From Blautia sp. An81 (GTDB lineage: Bacteria > Bacillota > Clostridia > Lachnospirales > Lachnospiraceae), in NCBI RefSeq assembly GCF_002161285.1, contig NZ_NFHH01000001.1:1-64000 (forward strand): 64,000 nucleotides of DNA, in the 5' to 3' direction. Each line of letters starts with the position of its first letter. The stretch's first letter is position 1. The notes beneath the pieces are model-generated. The model saw only the letters and a list, made by a program, of their open reading frames with translations, was not told the DNA's origin and made no database searches. Below, piece after piece: positions 34,570 through 44,079 of the stretch. A program made the position numbers and the translations under genes.

Positions 34570-35652
34570 CTATATGCGTTCTGCGATCAGATCTCCCATT
34601 TCTTTTGTGCCGACCTCTTTCATGCCTTCTGACATAATATCCACCGTACGGTATCCTTCTTTCAGCACCTGCTGTACCGCTGCCTCCACAGCGTCTGCTT
34701 CTTTATCCAGGTCCAGGGAGAACCGAAGCATCATAGCCGCAGAAAGAATAGTAGCAATGGGATTTGCGATTCCTTTTCCGGCAATGTCCGGAGCAGAACC
34801 ATGACTGGGCTCATAAAGGCCAAACTTTGTCTCGTTCAGGCTGGCAGAAGAAAGCATTCCAATAGATCCTGTGACCATGCTGGCTTCGTCAGATAAAATA
34901 TCTCCAAACATATTCTCTGTAAGAATCACATCAAACTGTCCCGGATTATGTACAAGCTGCATAGCACAGTTGTCTACCAGCATATGCTCCAGGGTAATGT
35001 CCGGATAATCTGCAGCCACCTCTTCCACCACTTTTCTCCAGAGTCTGGAAGAATCCAGCACATTAGCCTTATCCACACTGGTAACTTTCTTTCTTCTCTT
35101 TCCTGCAATTTCAAAGGCCTTTACAGCAATTCTGCGGATTTCTTTCTCATCGTAGGTCAGGGTGTCAACAGCTTTTCTCACCCCGTTTTCTTCTACCGTC
35201 TTTCTTTCTCCAAAATAAAGACCTCCTGTCAGTTCCCGGACAATGATCATATCAAATCCGTCTCCTATAACCTCTTCTTTCAAAGGGCAGGCGCCTTTCA
35301 GCTCCTCATATAAATAAGCAGGCCTCAGATTCGCAAAAAGATTCAGAGCCTTTCGGATAGCCAGGAGACCAGCCTCCGGTCTTTTGGAAGGTTCCAGCTT
35401 ATACCAGGGAGAAGTTTTGGCATCTCCGCCGATAGACCCCATCAGCACTGCATCAGAACTTTTGGCAGTATCAATAGCTTCCTGGGTAAGAGGCACTCCA
35501 CAGGCATCAATGGAAGCTCCTCCTAAAAGAACCTCTTCATAATTAAATTTATGCCCGTACTTTTCGCAGACCCTGTCTAATATTTTTTTAGCCTCGCCTA
35601 CGATTTCCGGGCCAATCCCATCTCCGGGAATCAGAGCAATTTTATATTCCAT
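34570..35652 (-). CDS. leuB: 3-isopropylmalate dehydrogenase
   Basis: A 360-residue NAD-dependent beta-decarboxylating dehydrogenase. It starts [18 protein letters not shown]; later blocks are [13 protein letters not shown] (about 106), [13 protein letters not shown], and the signature [21 protein letters not shown] (split here: [11 protein letters not shown] then [10 protein letters not shown]). [18 protein letters not shown] is the NAD-binding part. It carries out the third step of leucine synthesis. First gene of the leuB-ilvD-ilvB unit, behind a promoter at 35716-35744. leuA, leuC and leuD are not in the window. Confidence 0.95.
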   Translation of the reverse strand: MEYKIALIPGDGIGPEIVGEAKKILDRVCEKYGHKFNYEEVLLGGASIDACGVPLTQEAIDTAKSSDAVLMGSIGGDAKTSPWYKLEPSKRPEAGLLAIRKALNLFANLRPAYLYEELKGACPLKEEVIGDGFDMIIVRELTGGLYFGERKTVEENGVRKAVDTLTYDEKEIRRIAVKAFEIAGKRRKKVTSVDKANVLDSSRLWRKVVEEVAADYPDITLEHMLVDNCAMQLVHNPGQFDVILTENMFGDILSDEASMVTGSIGMLSSASLNETKFGLYEPSHGSAPDIAGKGIANPIATILSAAMMLRFSLDLDKEADAVEAAVQQVLKEGYRTVDIMSEGMKEVGTKEMGDLIAERI

Positions 35653-35715
35653 AACTGATGTTCTCCTTTCCTATCCTTATCTCAATGTGCAAAGAGCCAA
35701 AGTGTAATTAGTAAT

Positions 35716-35744
35716 ATGATAATCCTTTTCTAAGTACAATTCAA
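35716..35744 (-). promoter_or_regulatory. putative promoter of leuB-ilvD-ilvB
   Basis: TTGAAT, 17 bases, TATCAT on the minus strand, about 65 bases before the leuB ATG. A dyad (ATAAC...GTTAT) lies 12 bases upstream of the -35. Confidence 0.6.
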
Positions 35745-35755
35745 GTCATAATACG

Positions 35756-35780
35756 ATAACCAGCTATGAATTTTCGTTAT
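35756..35780. promoter_or_regulatory. dyad upstream of the leuB promoter
   Basis: ATAAC (35756-35760) and GTTAT (35776-35780) form an inverted pair 15 bases apart in an AT-rich stretch, at an activator-like position (about -47 to -71). LysR-type regulators often use ATAAC/GTTAT half-sites, but no regulator gene is adjacent. No T-box sequence is seen in this leader. Confidence 0.3.
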
Positions 35781-36008
35781 GCCTTCCATTCTTTTCAGAG
35801 GATTTTCCATACATTCATACTTTTTTATCAGACTTTAGAAATCCTTTATTTTCCAGACACAGAGCCGTCACAATTATCCCCTATACTCATAAGTGTTCAG
35901 AAAGAAGACAGCGGCTGCACAGTCTGAAGCTGTTGTGGCCGCCGGGCTTCGCCAAAAAGTTCTCCTGCCTTACCGGCAGGTTTATATACAATATTTTTTC
36001 TCCTTTCT

Positions 36009-36047
36009 TTCCCAAATGCGGGGCTTTCCCCCTTTGGGAATTTTTTT
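36009..36047 (+). terminator. terminator-like hairpin without an upstream gene
   Basis: TTCCCAAA and TTTGGGAA enclose a GGGG/CCCC inner stem, and the plus strand ends in seven Ts. No plus-strand gene precedes it in the gap 35653-36188, so it probably belongs to the repeat complex or to an unseen small transcript. A smaller hairpin (CCTGCC/GGCAGG) lies at 35964-35980. Confidence 0.6.
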
Positions 36048-36060
36048 GTGCCGTAAGGTC

Positions 36061-36156
36061 GGAACAGGTATCTCTTTTCTTGCTCAGCCTGCGCTCCCTT
36101 GAGTCTTACGTCTCAAGAGATGCTCGGCAAATTCGCAGAAAAGAGATACCTGTTCC
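36061..36156. repeat. 96-bp element with perfect 20-bp terminal inverted repeats
   Basis: Bases 36061-36080 and 36137-36156 are exact reverse complements over 20 positions. The 56-base interior holds its own 6-base hairpin (CTTGAG/CTCAAG, 36099-36118) and the first copy of a 40-base direct repeat. The layout suggests a small non-autonomous repeat element of a genome-wide family, but no transposase is present and no target duplication is obvious. Confidence 0.8.
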
Positions 36157-36215
36157 TACGTTTCTGGCAATCCTATGAGCCTTACGTCTCAAGAGATGCT
36201 CGGCAAATTCGCAGA
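36100..36215. repeat. 40-bp direct repeat pair, second copy covering the end of sdaAA
   Basis: Bases 36100-36139 and 36176-36215 match at 39 of 40 positions, 76 bases apart. The second copy contains the last eight codons and the stop of sdaAA (minus strand SANLPSIS-stop), whereas the first copy is non-coding. Confidence 0.88.
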
Positions 36216-37082
36216 GAAAATCTCACAGACCCGGGCGCAGGCGGCGGGAGTCTGGGCGCAGCCGCCCAGGGCGCTTTCCCTCAGTTCAAAGGGGAGGCTC
36301 CTTCCTACGTGATACATGGCCTCTGCCATCTGGTCAAAGGGTATTACCTGGGTAATTCCTGCCAGAGCCTGCTGGGCACAGATCATAGCGTTAGCCGCCC
36401 CTACGGAATTTCTGTTCTGACAGGGGGCTTCTACTAAGCCTCCGATTGGGTCGCAGACCAAGCCCAGAAGATTTGCCAGAGCGCCAGAAGCTGCATGGAG
36501 ACACATGGCCGGGGTCCCTCCCATAACCTCTACAACGGCAGCGGCAGCCATTGCAGAAGCTGCTCCTACCTCTGCCTGACAGCCTGCTTCGGCTCCTGCC
36601 ACTGAAGCATTCCGCATAAGCAGATATCCTACTGCTCCTGCAGTATACAGACCCTTTATGATTTCTTCATCTGACAGATCATATTCCTCCTGAAGAGCCA
36701 GAAGCACCCCTGGCACTACCCCGGCGGAACCTGCCGTAGGCGCGGCTACGATAACGCCCATAGATGCGTTTACTTCCAATACAGCCATGGCATAGGTAAT
36801 GGCTTTTGACATCAGGCCCCCACAGACACTTCTGCCTTTCTCCTGATATTCCTTCAGCTTTTTCGCTTCTCCTCCGATCAGGCCTCCAATGGAAGGCACT
36901 GGATCTTTTAATGGCTTTCTGGCAGACTCTTTCATGATTTCCAGAGCCTTTTTCATTTTTTCTTCTACTTCTTCCTGAGTAATGCCTGAAAAGTCTGCCT
37001 CTCTCTTTTTCATAACCTGGGAAATGGGCAGTTTTTCTTTTTCACACAGCTTTAACAATTCTGTTCCATGATTAAAATCCAT
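36189..37082 (-). CDS. sdaAA: L-serine dehydratase, iron-sulfur dependent, alpha subunit
   Basis: A 297-residue subunit carrying the active site of the two-part clostridial enzyme. The family pattern is clear: GGLIGGEAKKL, KAITYAMAVLEVNASMGVIVAAPTAGSAG (given in parts: AMAVLEVNASMG and VIVAAPTAGSAG), LGLVCDPIGGLVEAPCQNRN and GGCAQTPAACARVCEIFS, with cysteines for a [4Fe-4S] cluster. It deaminates serine to pyruvate and ammonia. It follows sdaAB by 14 bases. The last eight residues and the stop codon lie in a repeat that is also found 76 bases downstream, so the C-terminus appears to have been altered by that element. Confidence 0.93.
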   Translation of the reverse strand: MDFNHGTELLKLCEKEKLPISQVMKKREADFSGITQEEVEEKMKKALEIMKESARKPLKDPVPSIGGLIGGEAKKLKEYQEKGRSVCGGLMSKAITYAMAVLEVNASMGVIVAAPTAGSAGVVPGVLLALQEEYDLSDEEIIKGLYTAGAVGYLLMRNASVAGAEAGCQAEVGAASAMAAAAVVEVMGGTPAMCLHAASGALANLLGLVCDPIGGLVEAPCQNRNSVGAANAMICAQQALAGITQVIPFDQMAEAMYHVGRSLPFELRESALGGCAQTPAACARVCEIFSANLPSIS

Positions 37083-37096
37083 TTTTCTCTCCTCCT

Positions 37097-37765
37097 CTAA
37101 AGCTGTACCAGCATAATGTCAGAAACCAAAGGATTTTCTTTGATCTTTTCCGGAATGTCTTCAGGTATCTTTTCATCGGATTCCACCACTGTATAGGCAG
37201 CAGCCCCCTTTTCTTCCCGAAACAGCCGCATAAAGGCAATATTCACCCCAGCTTCGCTCAGGACCTTGGTAATATGAGCCACTACTCCAGGCTTATCTGT
37301 CTGACTGACGATCAAGGTGCTGTATTCTCCTGTAAAATCCACAGAAATATTATTCAGCTTCACGATTTTAACCTTTCCCCCTCCTAAAGATTCTCCCCGG
37401 ACGAAAAGCTTCTCTCCCTTTGTTCCCTCAATATCCATGTCTGCCGTATTGGGATGGATACCGTCTGTCTCTTCTGAAGTTGTAAAGGTAAATGCAATCC
37501 CTGCTTTTTCTGCCAGTGAAAGAGAATCCCGTATTCTCAGATCGTCCGTCTCAAAGCCCAGCATGCCTCCCATCAAAGCCCGATCAGTGCCGTGTCCCCG
37601 ATAGGTTTTTGCAAAAGAACCATAGAGGGTAAAATCTACCTTTCTGATTTCTCCGGGAAACAGCTTTCTGGCCAGAAGGGCCATAGAAGCTGCACCTGCT
37701 GTATGAGAGCTGGAAGGTCCTACCATATTTGGACCGATTACTTCAAATAAACTGATAAACGCCAT
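37097..37765 (-). CDS. sdaAB: L-serine dehydratase, iron-sulfur dependent, beta subunit
   Basis: A 222-residue subunit. The N-terminal half has FEVIGPNMVGPSSSHTAGA, the hallmark of the family, and the C-terminal part is an ACT domain (LIVSQTDKPGVVAHITKVL, about 148-166) that may bind serine. I choose the ATG at 37765, preceded by CGGAGG; an in-frame ATG at 37858 would add 31 residues running through a terminator-like hairpin and has a poor ribosome site. The gene starts only 18 bases after that U-run, so it depends on read-through. Confidence 0.92.
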   Translation of the reverse strand: MAFISLFEVIGPNMVGPSSSHTAGAASMALLARKLFPGEIRKVDFTLYGSFAKTYRGHGTDRALMGGMLGFETDDLRIRDSLSLAEKAGIAFTFTTSEETDGIHPNTADMDIEGTKGEKLFVRGESLGGGKVKIVKLNNISVDFTGEYSTLIVSQTDKPGVVAHITKVLSEAGVNIAFMRLFREEKGAAAYTVVESDEKIPEDIPEKIKENPLVSDIMLVQL

Positions 37766-37782
37766 AATTAACCTCCGGATAT

Positions 37783-37844
37783 GAAAAAAGACTGCTGCAT
37801 CCACATATATCAAGATATATTCCAGACTAATGTAAATGCAGCAG
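37783..37844 (-). terminator. terminator or attenuator between yajC and sdaAB
   Basis: CTGCTGCAT and ATGCAGCAG pair perfectly and enclose an inner ATATATC/GATATAT stem; TCTTTTTTC follows on the minus strand. There is no room for a promoter between the U-run and the sdaAB ribosome site, so this structure is either the yajC terminator with partial read-through or a true attenuator for the serine dehydratase genes. Confidence 0.7.
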
Positions 37845-37876
37845 CCGCAAGTTTTCATTCTTATTCTTCCATTTTT

Positions 37877-38194
37877 TTATTCTGCTATTCCATCGCTTGC
37901 TTTTTCCACTTCTGCGATAGCGGATTTTCTCATGGGAATTCTGCAGTTTCTGTTATTTCCGAATTCAACGATCACGTCTTCCTCAGTAATATTGATCAGG
38001 ACTCCATAGAAGCCGCTGGTAGTCACTACTGTATCTCCTACTTCCATAGCGGCCAGCATATTCTTTACTCTCTGCTGTTCTTTCTTCTGCGGTCTCATGA
38101 TCATGAAATACATTAACAGAAAAAATACCGCAAGAGGCAATACCAGACTCAGCATTGCACCGGCACCGCCTGCTGTTGATGTTGATAATAACAT
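37877..38194 (-). CDS. yajC: preprotein translocase subunit YajC
   Basis: A 105-residue single-pass membrane protein. The helix (about 15-34, LSLVLPLAVFFLLMYFMIM) is followed by the signature RPQKKEQQRVKNML and the small beta domain GDTVVTTSGFYGVLINI. YajC associates with the SecYEG-SecDF export channel. Its place directly after tgt is a widely conserved gene order. secD/secF are not in the window, but a partial secG lies at its far end. Confidence 0.92.
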   Translation of the reverse strand: MLLSTSTAGGAGAMLSLVLPLAVFFLLMYFMIMRPQKKEQQRVKNMLAAMEVGDTVVTTSGFYGVLINITEEDVIVEFGNNRNCRIPMRKSAIAEVEKASDGIAE

Positions 38195-38312
38195 GTTGCT
38201 TCCTCCTAAAACTAAATACTAAACTTTCTCTGCCCACAAATAGACACTATGGCTATCATACACAATTTTTCCTTTTTCTTCAAGTCTTTTCTGGGATTTT
38301 TCGCAAATCCCT

Positions 38313-39449
38313 TCAGTCCCTGGGACCTGCAGCCATACCTGCCAGCTTCTGCGCCTTATATTCCTCATATCTTCCCTGGTCCAGAGCATCCCGGATTTCT
38401 TCCATCATGGTATTATAAAAATAGAGATTGTGGAGCACACAAAGGCGCATTCCCAGCATTTCCTTTGCCTTCAGCAGGTGGCGGATATAAGCTCTGCTGT
38501 AATGCCGGCAGGCAGGACACTGACAGCCTTCCTCAATAGGCCTGGAATCCAGCTCATATTTTGCATTAAATAGATTGATTTTGCCAAAGTTTGTATACAC
38601 ATGGCCATGGCGTCCGTTGCGGCTGGGATATACGCAGTCAAAAAAGTCCACGCCTCTTGACACAGCTTCCAGAATATTGGCCGGCGTTCCCACACCCATG
38701 AGATAAGTTGGCTTATTTACCGGAAGATGAGGAACTACACTGTCCAGTATCCGGTACATTTCCTCATGAGTCTCTCCTACAGCCAGACCGCCTACAGCAT
38801 AGCCGTCCAGATCCAGTTCTGAAATCTCATCTGCATGAGCGATACGAATGTCATCATAAACTCCTCCCTGATTAATTCCAAAGAGAAGCTGATGAGGATT
38901 CACCGTATCCTCCAGGGAATTCAGCCGGGCCATCTCTTCCTTGCACCGCTTCAGCCAACGGGTAGTACGGGCCACAGAATTTTCCACATACTTCCGGTCC
39001 GCCTTGCTGGGCGGGCACTCATCAAAGGCCATGGCAATAGTAGAGCCCAGATTGGACTGAATCTGCATACTTTCTTCAGGACCCATAAAAATCTTTCTTC
39101 CATCTACATGAGAATGGAAATAGACCCCTTCTTCTTTAATCTGTCGGAGCTTTGCCAGAGAAAAAACCTGGAATCCACCGGAATCCGTAAGAATAGGGCG
39201 GTCCCAGTTCATAAACTTATGCAGTCCTCCGAGCTGCTTCACTACCTTGTCTCCTGGTCTTACATGAAGATGATAGGTATTGGAAAGTTCCACCTGGGTC
39301 TTTATCTCATGGAGGTCCATGGTAGATACTGCTCCCTTAATAGCGGCAGCTGTTCCCACATTCATAAAGACCGGAGTTTCAATTGTTCCGTGTACGGTTT
39401 CCATCCGGGCTCTTTTAGCCCGTCCTTCCTGTTTCAATACTGTATACAT
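38313..39449 (-). CDS. tgt: queuine/preQ1 tRNA-guanine transglycosylase
   Basis: A 378-residue TIM-barrel enzyme that exchanges guanine 34 of GUN-anticodon tRNAs for a queuosine precursor. Blocks: LTDSGGFQVFSLAKLR (about 88-103), GINQGGVYDD and AVGGLAVGET, the nucleophile region DFFDCVYPSRNGRHG (about 270), and the zinc site CQCPACRHYSRAYI with a later histidine in LCVLHN. Bacterial forms are about 370-380 residues. It has its own promoter, divergent to the activase gene, and is followed by yajC after 118 bases. Confidence 0.95.
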   Translation of the reverse strand: MYTVLKQEGRAKRARMETVHGTIETPVFMNVGTAAAIKGAVSTMDLHEIKTQVELSNTYHLHVRPGDKVVKQLGGLHKFMNWDRPILTDSGGFQVFSLAKLRQIKEEGVYFHSHVDGRKIFMGPEESMQIQSNLGSTIAMAFDECPPSKADRKYVENSVARTTRWLKRCKEEMARLNSLEDTVNPHQLLFGINQGGVYDDIRIAHADEISELDLDGYAVGGLAVGETHEEMYRILDSVVPHLPVNKPTYLMGVGTPANILEAVSRGVDFFDCVYPSRNGRHGHVYTNFGKINLFNAKYELDSRPIEEGCQCPACRHYSRAYIRHLLKAKEMLGMRLCVLHNLYFYNTMMEEIRDALDQGRYEEYKAQKLAGMAAGPRD

Positions 39450-39564
39450 AAATTCTTTCCTCTTCTTACTTTATTTTTACATCTTTTCTTTCTCTCAGAA
39501 AAAATAGTCTGTAACATTAGAGAATCTGACCAAAAATAGTCCTGTTTCTTCCTATTACCCGACC

Positions 39565-39593
39565 ATTCTATCATATGGGCTTCTCAAAGGCAA
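39565..39593 (-). promoter_or_regulatory. putative tgt promoter
   Basis: TTGCCT, 17 bases, TAGAAT on the minus strand, giving a leader of about 110 bases before the tgt ATG. Confidence 0.55.
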
Positions 39594-39613
39594 TGGCTGA
39601 CAAATATTTGTAA

Positions 39614-39642
39614 TTGTTTTTTTTCATACTTTGTCGTATAAT
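39614..39642 (+). promoter_or_regulatory. putative promoter of the activase gene
   Basis: TTGTTT, 17 bases and a perfect TATAAT on the plus strand, about 120 bases before the start codon at 39766. The gap 39450-39765 holds this, the tgt promoter and a hairpin, and no gene. Confidence 0.65.
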
Positions 39643-39696
39643 GTACTGTGATTTTTCACAAACAATAAAAATAGGAAGAAACCCAAAAACAAAGCC

Positions 39697-39736
39697 AAAG
39701 CCCACGAATTGCTGCATGCTTTGAGACTGGGCTTTT
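39697..39736 (+). promoter_or_regulatory. leader hairpin before the activase gene
   Basis: AAAGCCCA and TGGGCTTT form an 8-base stem followed by TTTT, between the promoter and the GAGGAGG ribosome site. It resembles a weak terminator, so it could attenuate expression. Confidence 0.5.
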
Positions 39737-39765
39737 AAAGTAAATTAAGAGGAGGTCTTCTGACT

Positions 39766-42700
39766 ATGTCAGCAGATAATACAATGAAGCAAACTCTATA
39801 CCCATTAGGTATCGACATTGGCTCCACCACTGTAAAAATCGCAGTATTAAACGAGCAGCATGAGCTGCTGTTTTCTGATTATGAGCGTCATTTTGCCGAC
39901 ATTCAAAATACTCTGGCAGAGCTGTTAGATAAGGCTTATCAGGAATTAGGTGAAATCCAGGTATCCCCTGTGATCACCGGTTCCGGAGGTCTGACCCTGG
40001 CTAATCATCTGGAGGTTCCTTTTGTTCAGGAAGTTATCGCCGTATCCACTTCTCTTCAGGAAATGGCTCCAAAAACAGATGTTGCCATTGAGCTGGGAGG
40101 CGAAGACGCCAAGATCATTTACTTTGAAGGAGGCAACGTAGAACAGCGCATGAACGGCATCTGTGCCGGCGGTACCGGTTCCTTCATCGACCAGATGGCG
40201 TCTCTCCTTCAGACAGACGCTCCAGGGCTGAACGAATATGCAAAAAATTATAAGGCCCTTTATCCCATTGCAGCCAGATGCGGTGTTTTTGCCAAAACAG
40301 ATATCCAGCCCCTGATCAATGACGGAGCTACGAAAGAGGACCTGGCTGCTTCCATTTTCCAGGCAGTGGTAAATCAGACCATCAGCGGTCTTGCCTGTGG
40401 TAAACCTATTCGGGGACATGTGGCTTTTCTGGGCGGTCCCCTTCACTTCCTTTCCGAGTTAAAGGAAGCCTTTATCCGTACCTTAAAACTGGATGAGGAG
40501 CATACCATTGTTCCGGAAAATTCTCATCTGTTTGCAGCCATCGGCTCTGCTCTTAATGCAAAGCCAGAAGCTCAGGGAATTTCCGTAACTGCCATGAGAG
40601 ACCGGCTGAAAGCTTCCATAAAAATGGATTTTGAGGTAAACCGTATGGAGCCTCTCTTTGCCACAGAAGAGGATTATGAAGAATTTAACCGCCGCCAGAG
40701 CCAGTACAATGTAAAGACCGGCGATCTTTCTACATATGAAGGAAACTGCTACCTGGGCATCGATGCCGGCTCTACCACAACTAAGGCAGCCGTAGTAGGG
40801 GAAGACGGAACTCTGCTTTACTCTTTTTACAGCAACAATAACGGAAGCCCTCTGGCTACCTCTATCAAGGCTATCCAGGAAATCTATTCCCAGCTTCCAA
40901 AAGGCGCCAAAATCGCTTACTCCTGTTCCACTGGATATGGAGAAGCCCTTATCAAAGCGGCTCTCATGCTGGATGAAGGAGAAGTAGAGACTGTGGCCCA
41001 CTATTATGCTGCATCTTTCTTTGACCCAGAAGTAGACTGTATCCTGGACATCGGCGGTCAGGATATGAAATGTATCAAAATCAAGAATCAGACTGTAGAC
41101 AGCGTACAGCTTAACGAGGCATGCTCCTCAGGCTGCGGTTCTTTCATAGAAACTTTTGCCAAATCCTTGAACTACAGCGTTCAGGACTTTGCCAAGGCTG
41201 CTCTCTTTGCTGAGCATCCCATTGACCTTGGAACCAGATGTACAGTATTTATGAACTCCAAGGTAAAACAGGCACAGAAAGAAGGAGCTTCTGTGGCAGA
41301 TATCTCCGCCGGACTGGCCTATTCTGTCATTAAGAATGCTCTTTACAAAGTTATCAAGGTTTCGGATGCCTCAGAACTTGGAAAACATATTGTGGTCCAG
41401 GGCGGTACATTCTACAATGATGCCGTACTCCGCAGTTTTGAAAAAATCGCAGACTGCCATGCCATCCGTCCGGATATTGCAGGAATCATGGGAGCCTTTG
41501 GTGCCGCTCTCATCGCCAGAGAACGGTACGAACGTGGAAAAGCCACCACTATGCTCCCAATTGAAAAAATCAATACACTGGAATATAAGACTACCATGGC
41601 CAACTGTAAAGGCTGTACCAATAACTGCCGTCTGACCATTAATAAATTCTCCGGCGGACGTCAGTATATCTCCGGCAACCGGTGTGAGCGGGGTATTGGA
41701 AAAGAAAAGAATAAAGACCATATTCCCAACTTATTTGAATACAAATACAAGAAACTCTTCTCCTACACGCCTCTCTCTGAGGACAAGGCCGTGAGAGGAA
41801 AAGTAGGTCTTCCAAGAGTTCTGAATATGTTTGAAAACTATCCTTTCTGGTATACCTTCTTCACAAACCTGAAGTACCAGGTAGTTTTATCTCCTACCTC
41901 TACCAGAAAAATTTATGAGCTTGGCATTGAGTCCATTCCCAGTGAATCTGAATGTTATCCGGCCAAGCTGGCCCATGGTCATGTAAGCTGGCTGATCAAG
42001 AAGGGCGTTAAATACATATTTTATCCCTGTATCCCTTACGAACGTCCGGAATTTGAAGATGCTGTAAACCATTACAACTGCCCCATTGTTACTTCTTATG
42101 CTGAAAATATAAAGAACAATGTGGATGAATTAAAAGATCCGGATATCCGGTTCCACAATCCTTTCCTGGCTCTTACCAGTGAAGAGGCGGTCACCCAGAG
42201 ACTGGTGGAGGAATTCCCGGATATTCCTGAAGAAGAAGTCCGCCATGCAGCCAGAGAGGCCTGGCTGGAAATGGACCGGTGCAGAAAAGATATTATGCGC
42301 AAAGGTGAAGAGACTCTGAAATATCTGGAGGAAACAGGAAGGCGTGGTATCGTTCTGGCAGGACGTCCTTACCACATTGATCCGGAAATCCACCACGGTA
42401 TCCCGGATTTGATCAATTCCTATGGACTGGCTGTGCTGACAGAGGATTCTATTTCTCATCTGGCGCCTATTGACCGCCCTCTTCGTGTCAACGACCAGTG
42501 GATGTATCATACAAGACTATATGCTGCCGCCAACTTCGTAAAGGAAAAAGAGAATCTGGACCTGATCCAGTTAAATTCTTTCGGCTGCGGTCTGGATGCA
42601 GTAACTACTGACCAGGTAAATGAAATCTTATCCGACAGCGGCAAAATTTATACCTGTTTAAAGATCGATGAAGTAAATAACCTGGGTGCAGCCCGTATCC

Positions 42701-44013
42701 GTATCCGCTCTCTTATTGCTGCAATCCGCAATAAGGAAAAACAGCATGAAAAGAGAGACGTTGTTCCTTCTTCCATTGAAAGAGTACCTTTCACAGAGGA
42801 AATGCGGAAGAATTACACCATCCTTTGTCCTCAGATGTCACCTATCCATTTCTCCATTCTGGAGGCTGGCTTCAATGCCTGCGGTTATAATCTGGAGGTA
42901 CTGCCGAATGACAACAAAGAGGCTGTAGATGTAGGTCTGAAATACGTAAACAACGATGCCTGCTATCCTTCCCTTATGGTAGTGGGGCAGATCATGCAGG
43001 CCCTGTTATCAGGAAAATACGACTTACATAAGGTTGCCATCATCATGTCCCAGACAGGAGGAGGCTGCCGTGCTTCCAACTATATCGGCTTTATCCGCCG
43101 TGCCCTGAAAAAGGCAGACATGGACTTTATTCCTGTAATCTCTATTAACTTAAGCGGTCTGGAAGAAAATCCCGGCTTTAAGATTACGCCAAAACTGGCA
43201 ATCCGTCTTGCCTACGGAGCTGTATTCGGAGATATCCTGATGAAGTGTATCTACCGCATGCGTCCCTATGAGAAGGTAAAGGGTTCTGCCAATGCCCTGC
43301 ACAAAAAATGGGAAAAGAGATGCAAATCCTTCCTTTCTGGAAGACACGCCTCTTTTGCTCAGTTTAACCGTATCTGCCGGCAGATGATCCGGGAGTTCGA
43401 TTCTCTGCCTATTACAGACGAGAAAAAGCCAAGAGTTGGAATCGTAGGAGAAATCCTGGTAAAATTCCTTCCTGCTGCCAACAATTATCTGGCAGAACTT
43501 CTGGAAAAGGAAGGAGCTGAACCTGTATGCCCAGACCTTATCGACTTTATGTGCTACTGCTTCTACAATCTGAACTTCAAGTCCAACTATCTGGGCTTTA
43601 AGAAAACTTTGGCAAAAGAAGGAAATCTGGGGATTGCCGCTATTGAATTTGTAAGAAGTGCAGCCAATAAAGAGTTTGCCAAGAGTAAACATTTTACCCC
43701 TTCCGCCAAGATTTCAGACCTTGCGAAAATGGCAGAGCCTATTGTATCTCTGGGCAATCAGACCGGAGAGGGTTGGTTCCTGACAGGAGAAATGATGGAA
43801 CTGATCCATGGAGGCACTCCCAATATTGTGTGTATCCAGCCTTTCGGCTGCCTGCCGAACCACATTGTAGGAAAAGGCGTTATCAAGGCCATCCGCAAGG
43901 ATTATCCGGAGGCCAATATCGTAGCCGTGGACTATGACCCAGGCGCCAGTGAAGTAAACCAGCTGAATCGTATCAAGCTGATGCTCTCCACGGCCTTCAA
44001 GAAATTGAGTTAA
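39766..44013 (+). CDS. giant 2-hydroxyacyl-CoA dehydratase activase-related protein
   Basis: A 1,415-residue fusion. Two BadF/HgdC-type ATPase domains stand in tandem: [17 protein letters not shown] (about 13) with [15 protein letters not shown] and [10 protein letters not shown], then [17 protein letters not shown] (about 330) with [15 protein letters not shown] and [10 protein letters not shown]. In HgdC the matching cysteines hold a [4Fe-4S] cluster between two subunits; here both halves are on one chain. A cysteine cluster ([13 protein letters not shown], about 615) leads to a DUF2229/HgdB-like region (about 660-1400). Single HgdC proteins drive ATP-dependent radical dehydration of 2-hydroxyacyl-CoAs. 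No dehydratase genes are adjacent, and the substrate is unknown. Similar long proteins are common in clostridia. Confidence 0.88.
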   Translation: MSADNTMKQTLYPLGIDIGSTTVKIAVLNEQHELLFSDYERHFADIQNTLAELLDKAYQELGEIQVSPVITGSGGLTLANHLEVPFVQEVIAVSTSLQEMAPKTDVAIELGGEDAKIIYFEGGNVEQRMNGICAGGTGSFIDQMASLLQTDAPGLNEYAKNYKALYPIAARCGVFAKTDIQPLINDGATKEDLAASIFQAVVNQTISGLACGKPIRGHVAFLGGPLHFLSELKEAFIRTLKLDEEHTIVPENSHLFAAIGSALNAKPEAQGISVTAMRDRLKASIKMDFEVNRMEPLFATEEDYEEFNRRQSQYNVKTGDLSTYEGNCYLGIDAGSTTTKAAVVGEDGTLLYSFYSNNNGSPLATSIKAIQEIYSQLPKGAKIAYSCSTGYGEALIKAALMLDEGEVETVAHYYAASFFDPEVDCILDIGGQDMKCIKIKNQTVDSVQLNEACSSGCGSFIETFAKSLNYSVQDFAKAALFAEHPIDLGTRCTVFMNSKVKQAQKEGASVADISAGLAYSVIKNALYKVIKVSDASELGKHIVVQGGTFYNDAVLRSFEKIADCHAIRPDIAGIMGAFGAALIARERYERGKATTMLPIEKINTLEYKTTMANCKGCTNNCRLTINKFSGGRQYISGNRCERGIGKEKNKDHIPNLFEYKYKKLFSYTPLSEDKAVRGKVGLPRVLNMFENYPFWYTFFTNLKYQVVLSPTSTRKIYELGIESIPSESECYPAKLAHGHVSWLIKKGVKYIFYPCIPYERPEFEDAVNHYNCPIVTSYAENIKNNVDELKDPDIRFHNPFLALTSEEAVTQRLVEEFPDIPEEEVRHAAREAWLEMDRCRKDIMRKGEETLKYLEETGRRGIVLAGRPYHIDPEIHHGIPDLINSYGLAVLTEDSISHLAPIDRPLRVNDQWMYHTRLYAAANFVKEKENLDLIQLNSFGCGLDAVTTDQVNEILSDSGKIYTCLKIDEVNNLGAARIRIRSLIAAIRNKEKQHEKRDVVPSSIERVPFTEEMRKNYTILCPQMSPIHFSILEAGFNACGYNLEVLPNDNKEAVDVGLKYVNNDACYPSLMVVGQIMQALLSGKYDLHKVAIIMSQTGGGCRASNYIGFIRRALKKADMDFIPVISINLSGLEENPGFKITPKLAIRLAYGAVFGDILMKCIYRMRPYEKVKGSANALHKKWEKRCKSFLSGRHASFAQFNRICRQMIREFDSLPITDEKKPRVGIVGEILVKFLPAANNYLAELLEKEGAEPVCPDLIDFMCYCFYNLNFKSNYLGFKKTLAKEGNLGIAAIEFVRSAANKEFAKSKHFTPSAKISDLAKMAEPIVSLGNQTGEGWFLTGEMMELIHGGTPNIVCIQPFGCLPNHIVGKGVIKAIRKDYPEANIVAVDYDPGASEVNQLNRIKLMLSTAFKKLS

Positions 44014-44026
44014 GTATCTCTAAAAA

Positions 44027-44072
44027 AATCCCGTGAAATCCAGGCTTTTCAGCTTTGGATGCTCACGGGATT
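44027..44072 (-). terminator. terminator between the activase gene and the flippase gene
   Basis: AATCCCGTGA and TCACGGGATT pair perfectly, with inner CCA/GGA pairs; the minus strand ends in TTTTTTT. It terminates the ung-flippase unit and may also stop the convergent activase transcript. Confidence 0.82.
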
Positions 44073-44079
44073 CGTCCAT

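Larger units (their letters stand above)
39544..39682. repeat. inverted pair of a 13-base sequence in both divergent leaders
   Basis: AATAGGAAGAAAC occurs in plus orientation at 39670-39682 and in minus orientation at 39544-39556. Because the two promoters diverge, the same 13 bases lie near the 5' end of both transcripts (tgt and the activase gene). Confidence 0.6.

Noticed and set aside
35653-35880. T-box or other leader RNA before leuB
   Set aside because: No AGGGTGG-type T-box sequence or specifier stem could be found on the minus strand.
36099-36437. A 112-codon plus-strand frame opposite the sdaAA 3' end
   Set aside because: It lies on the opposite strand of a real gene and of the repeat complex, and has no family match or ribosome site.
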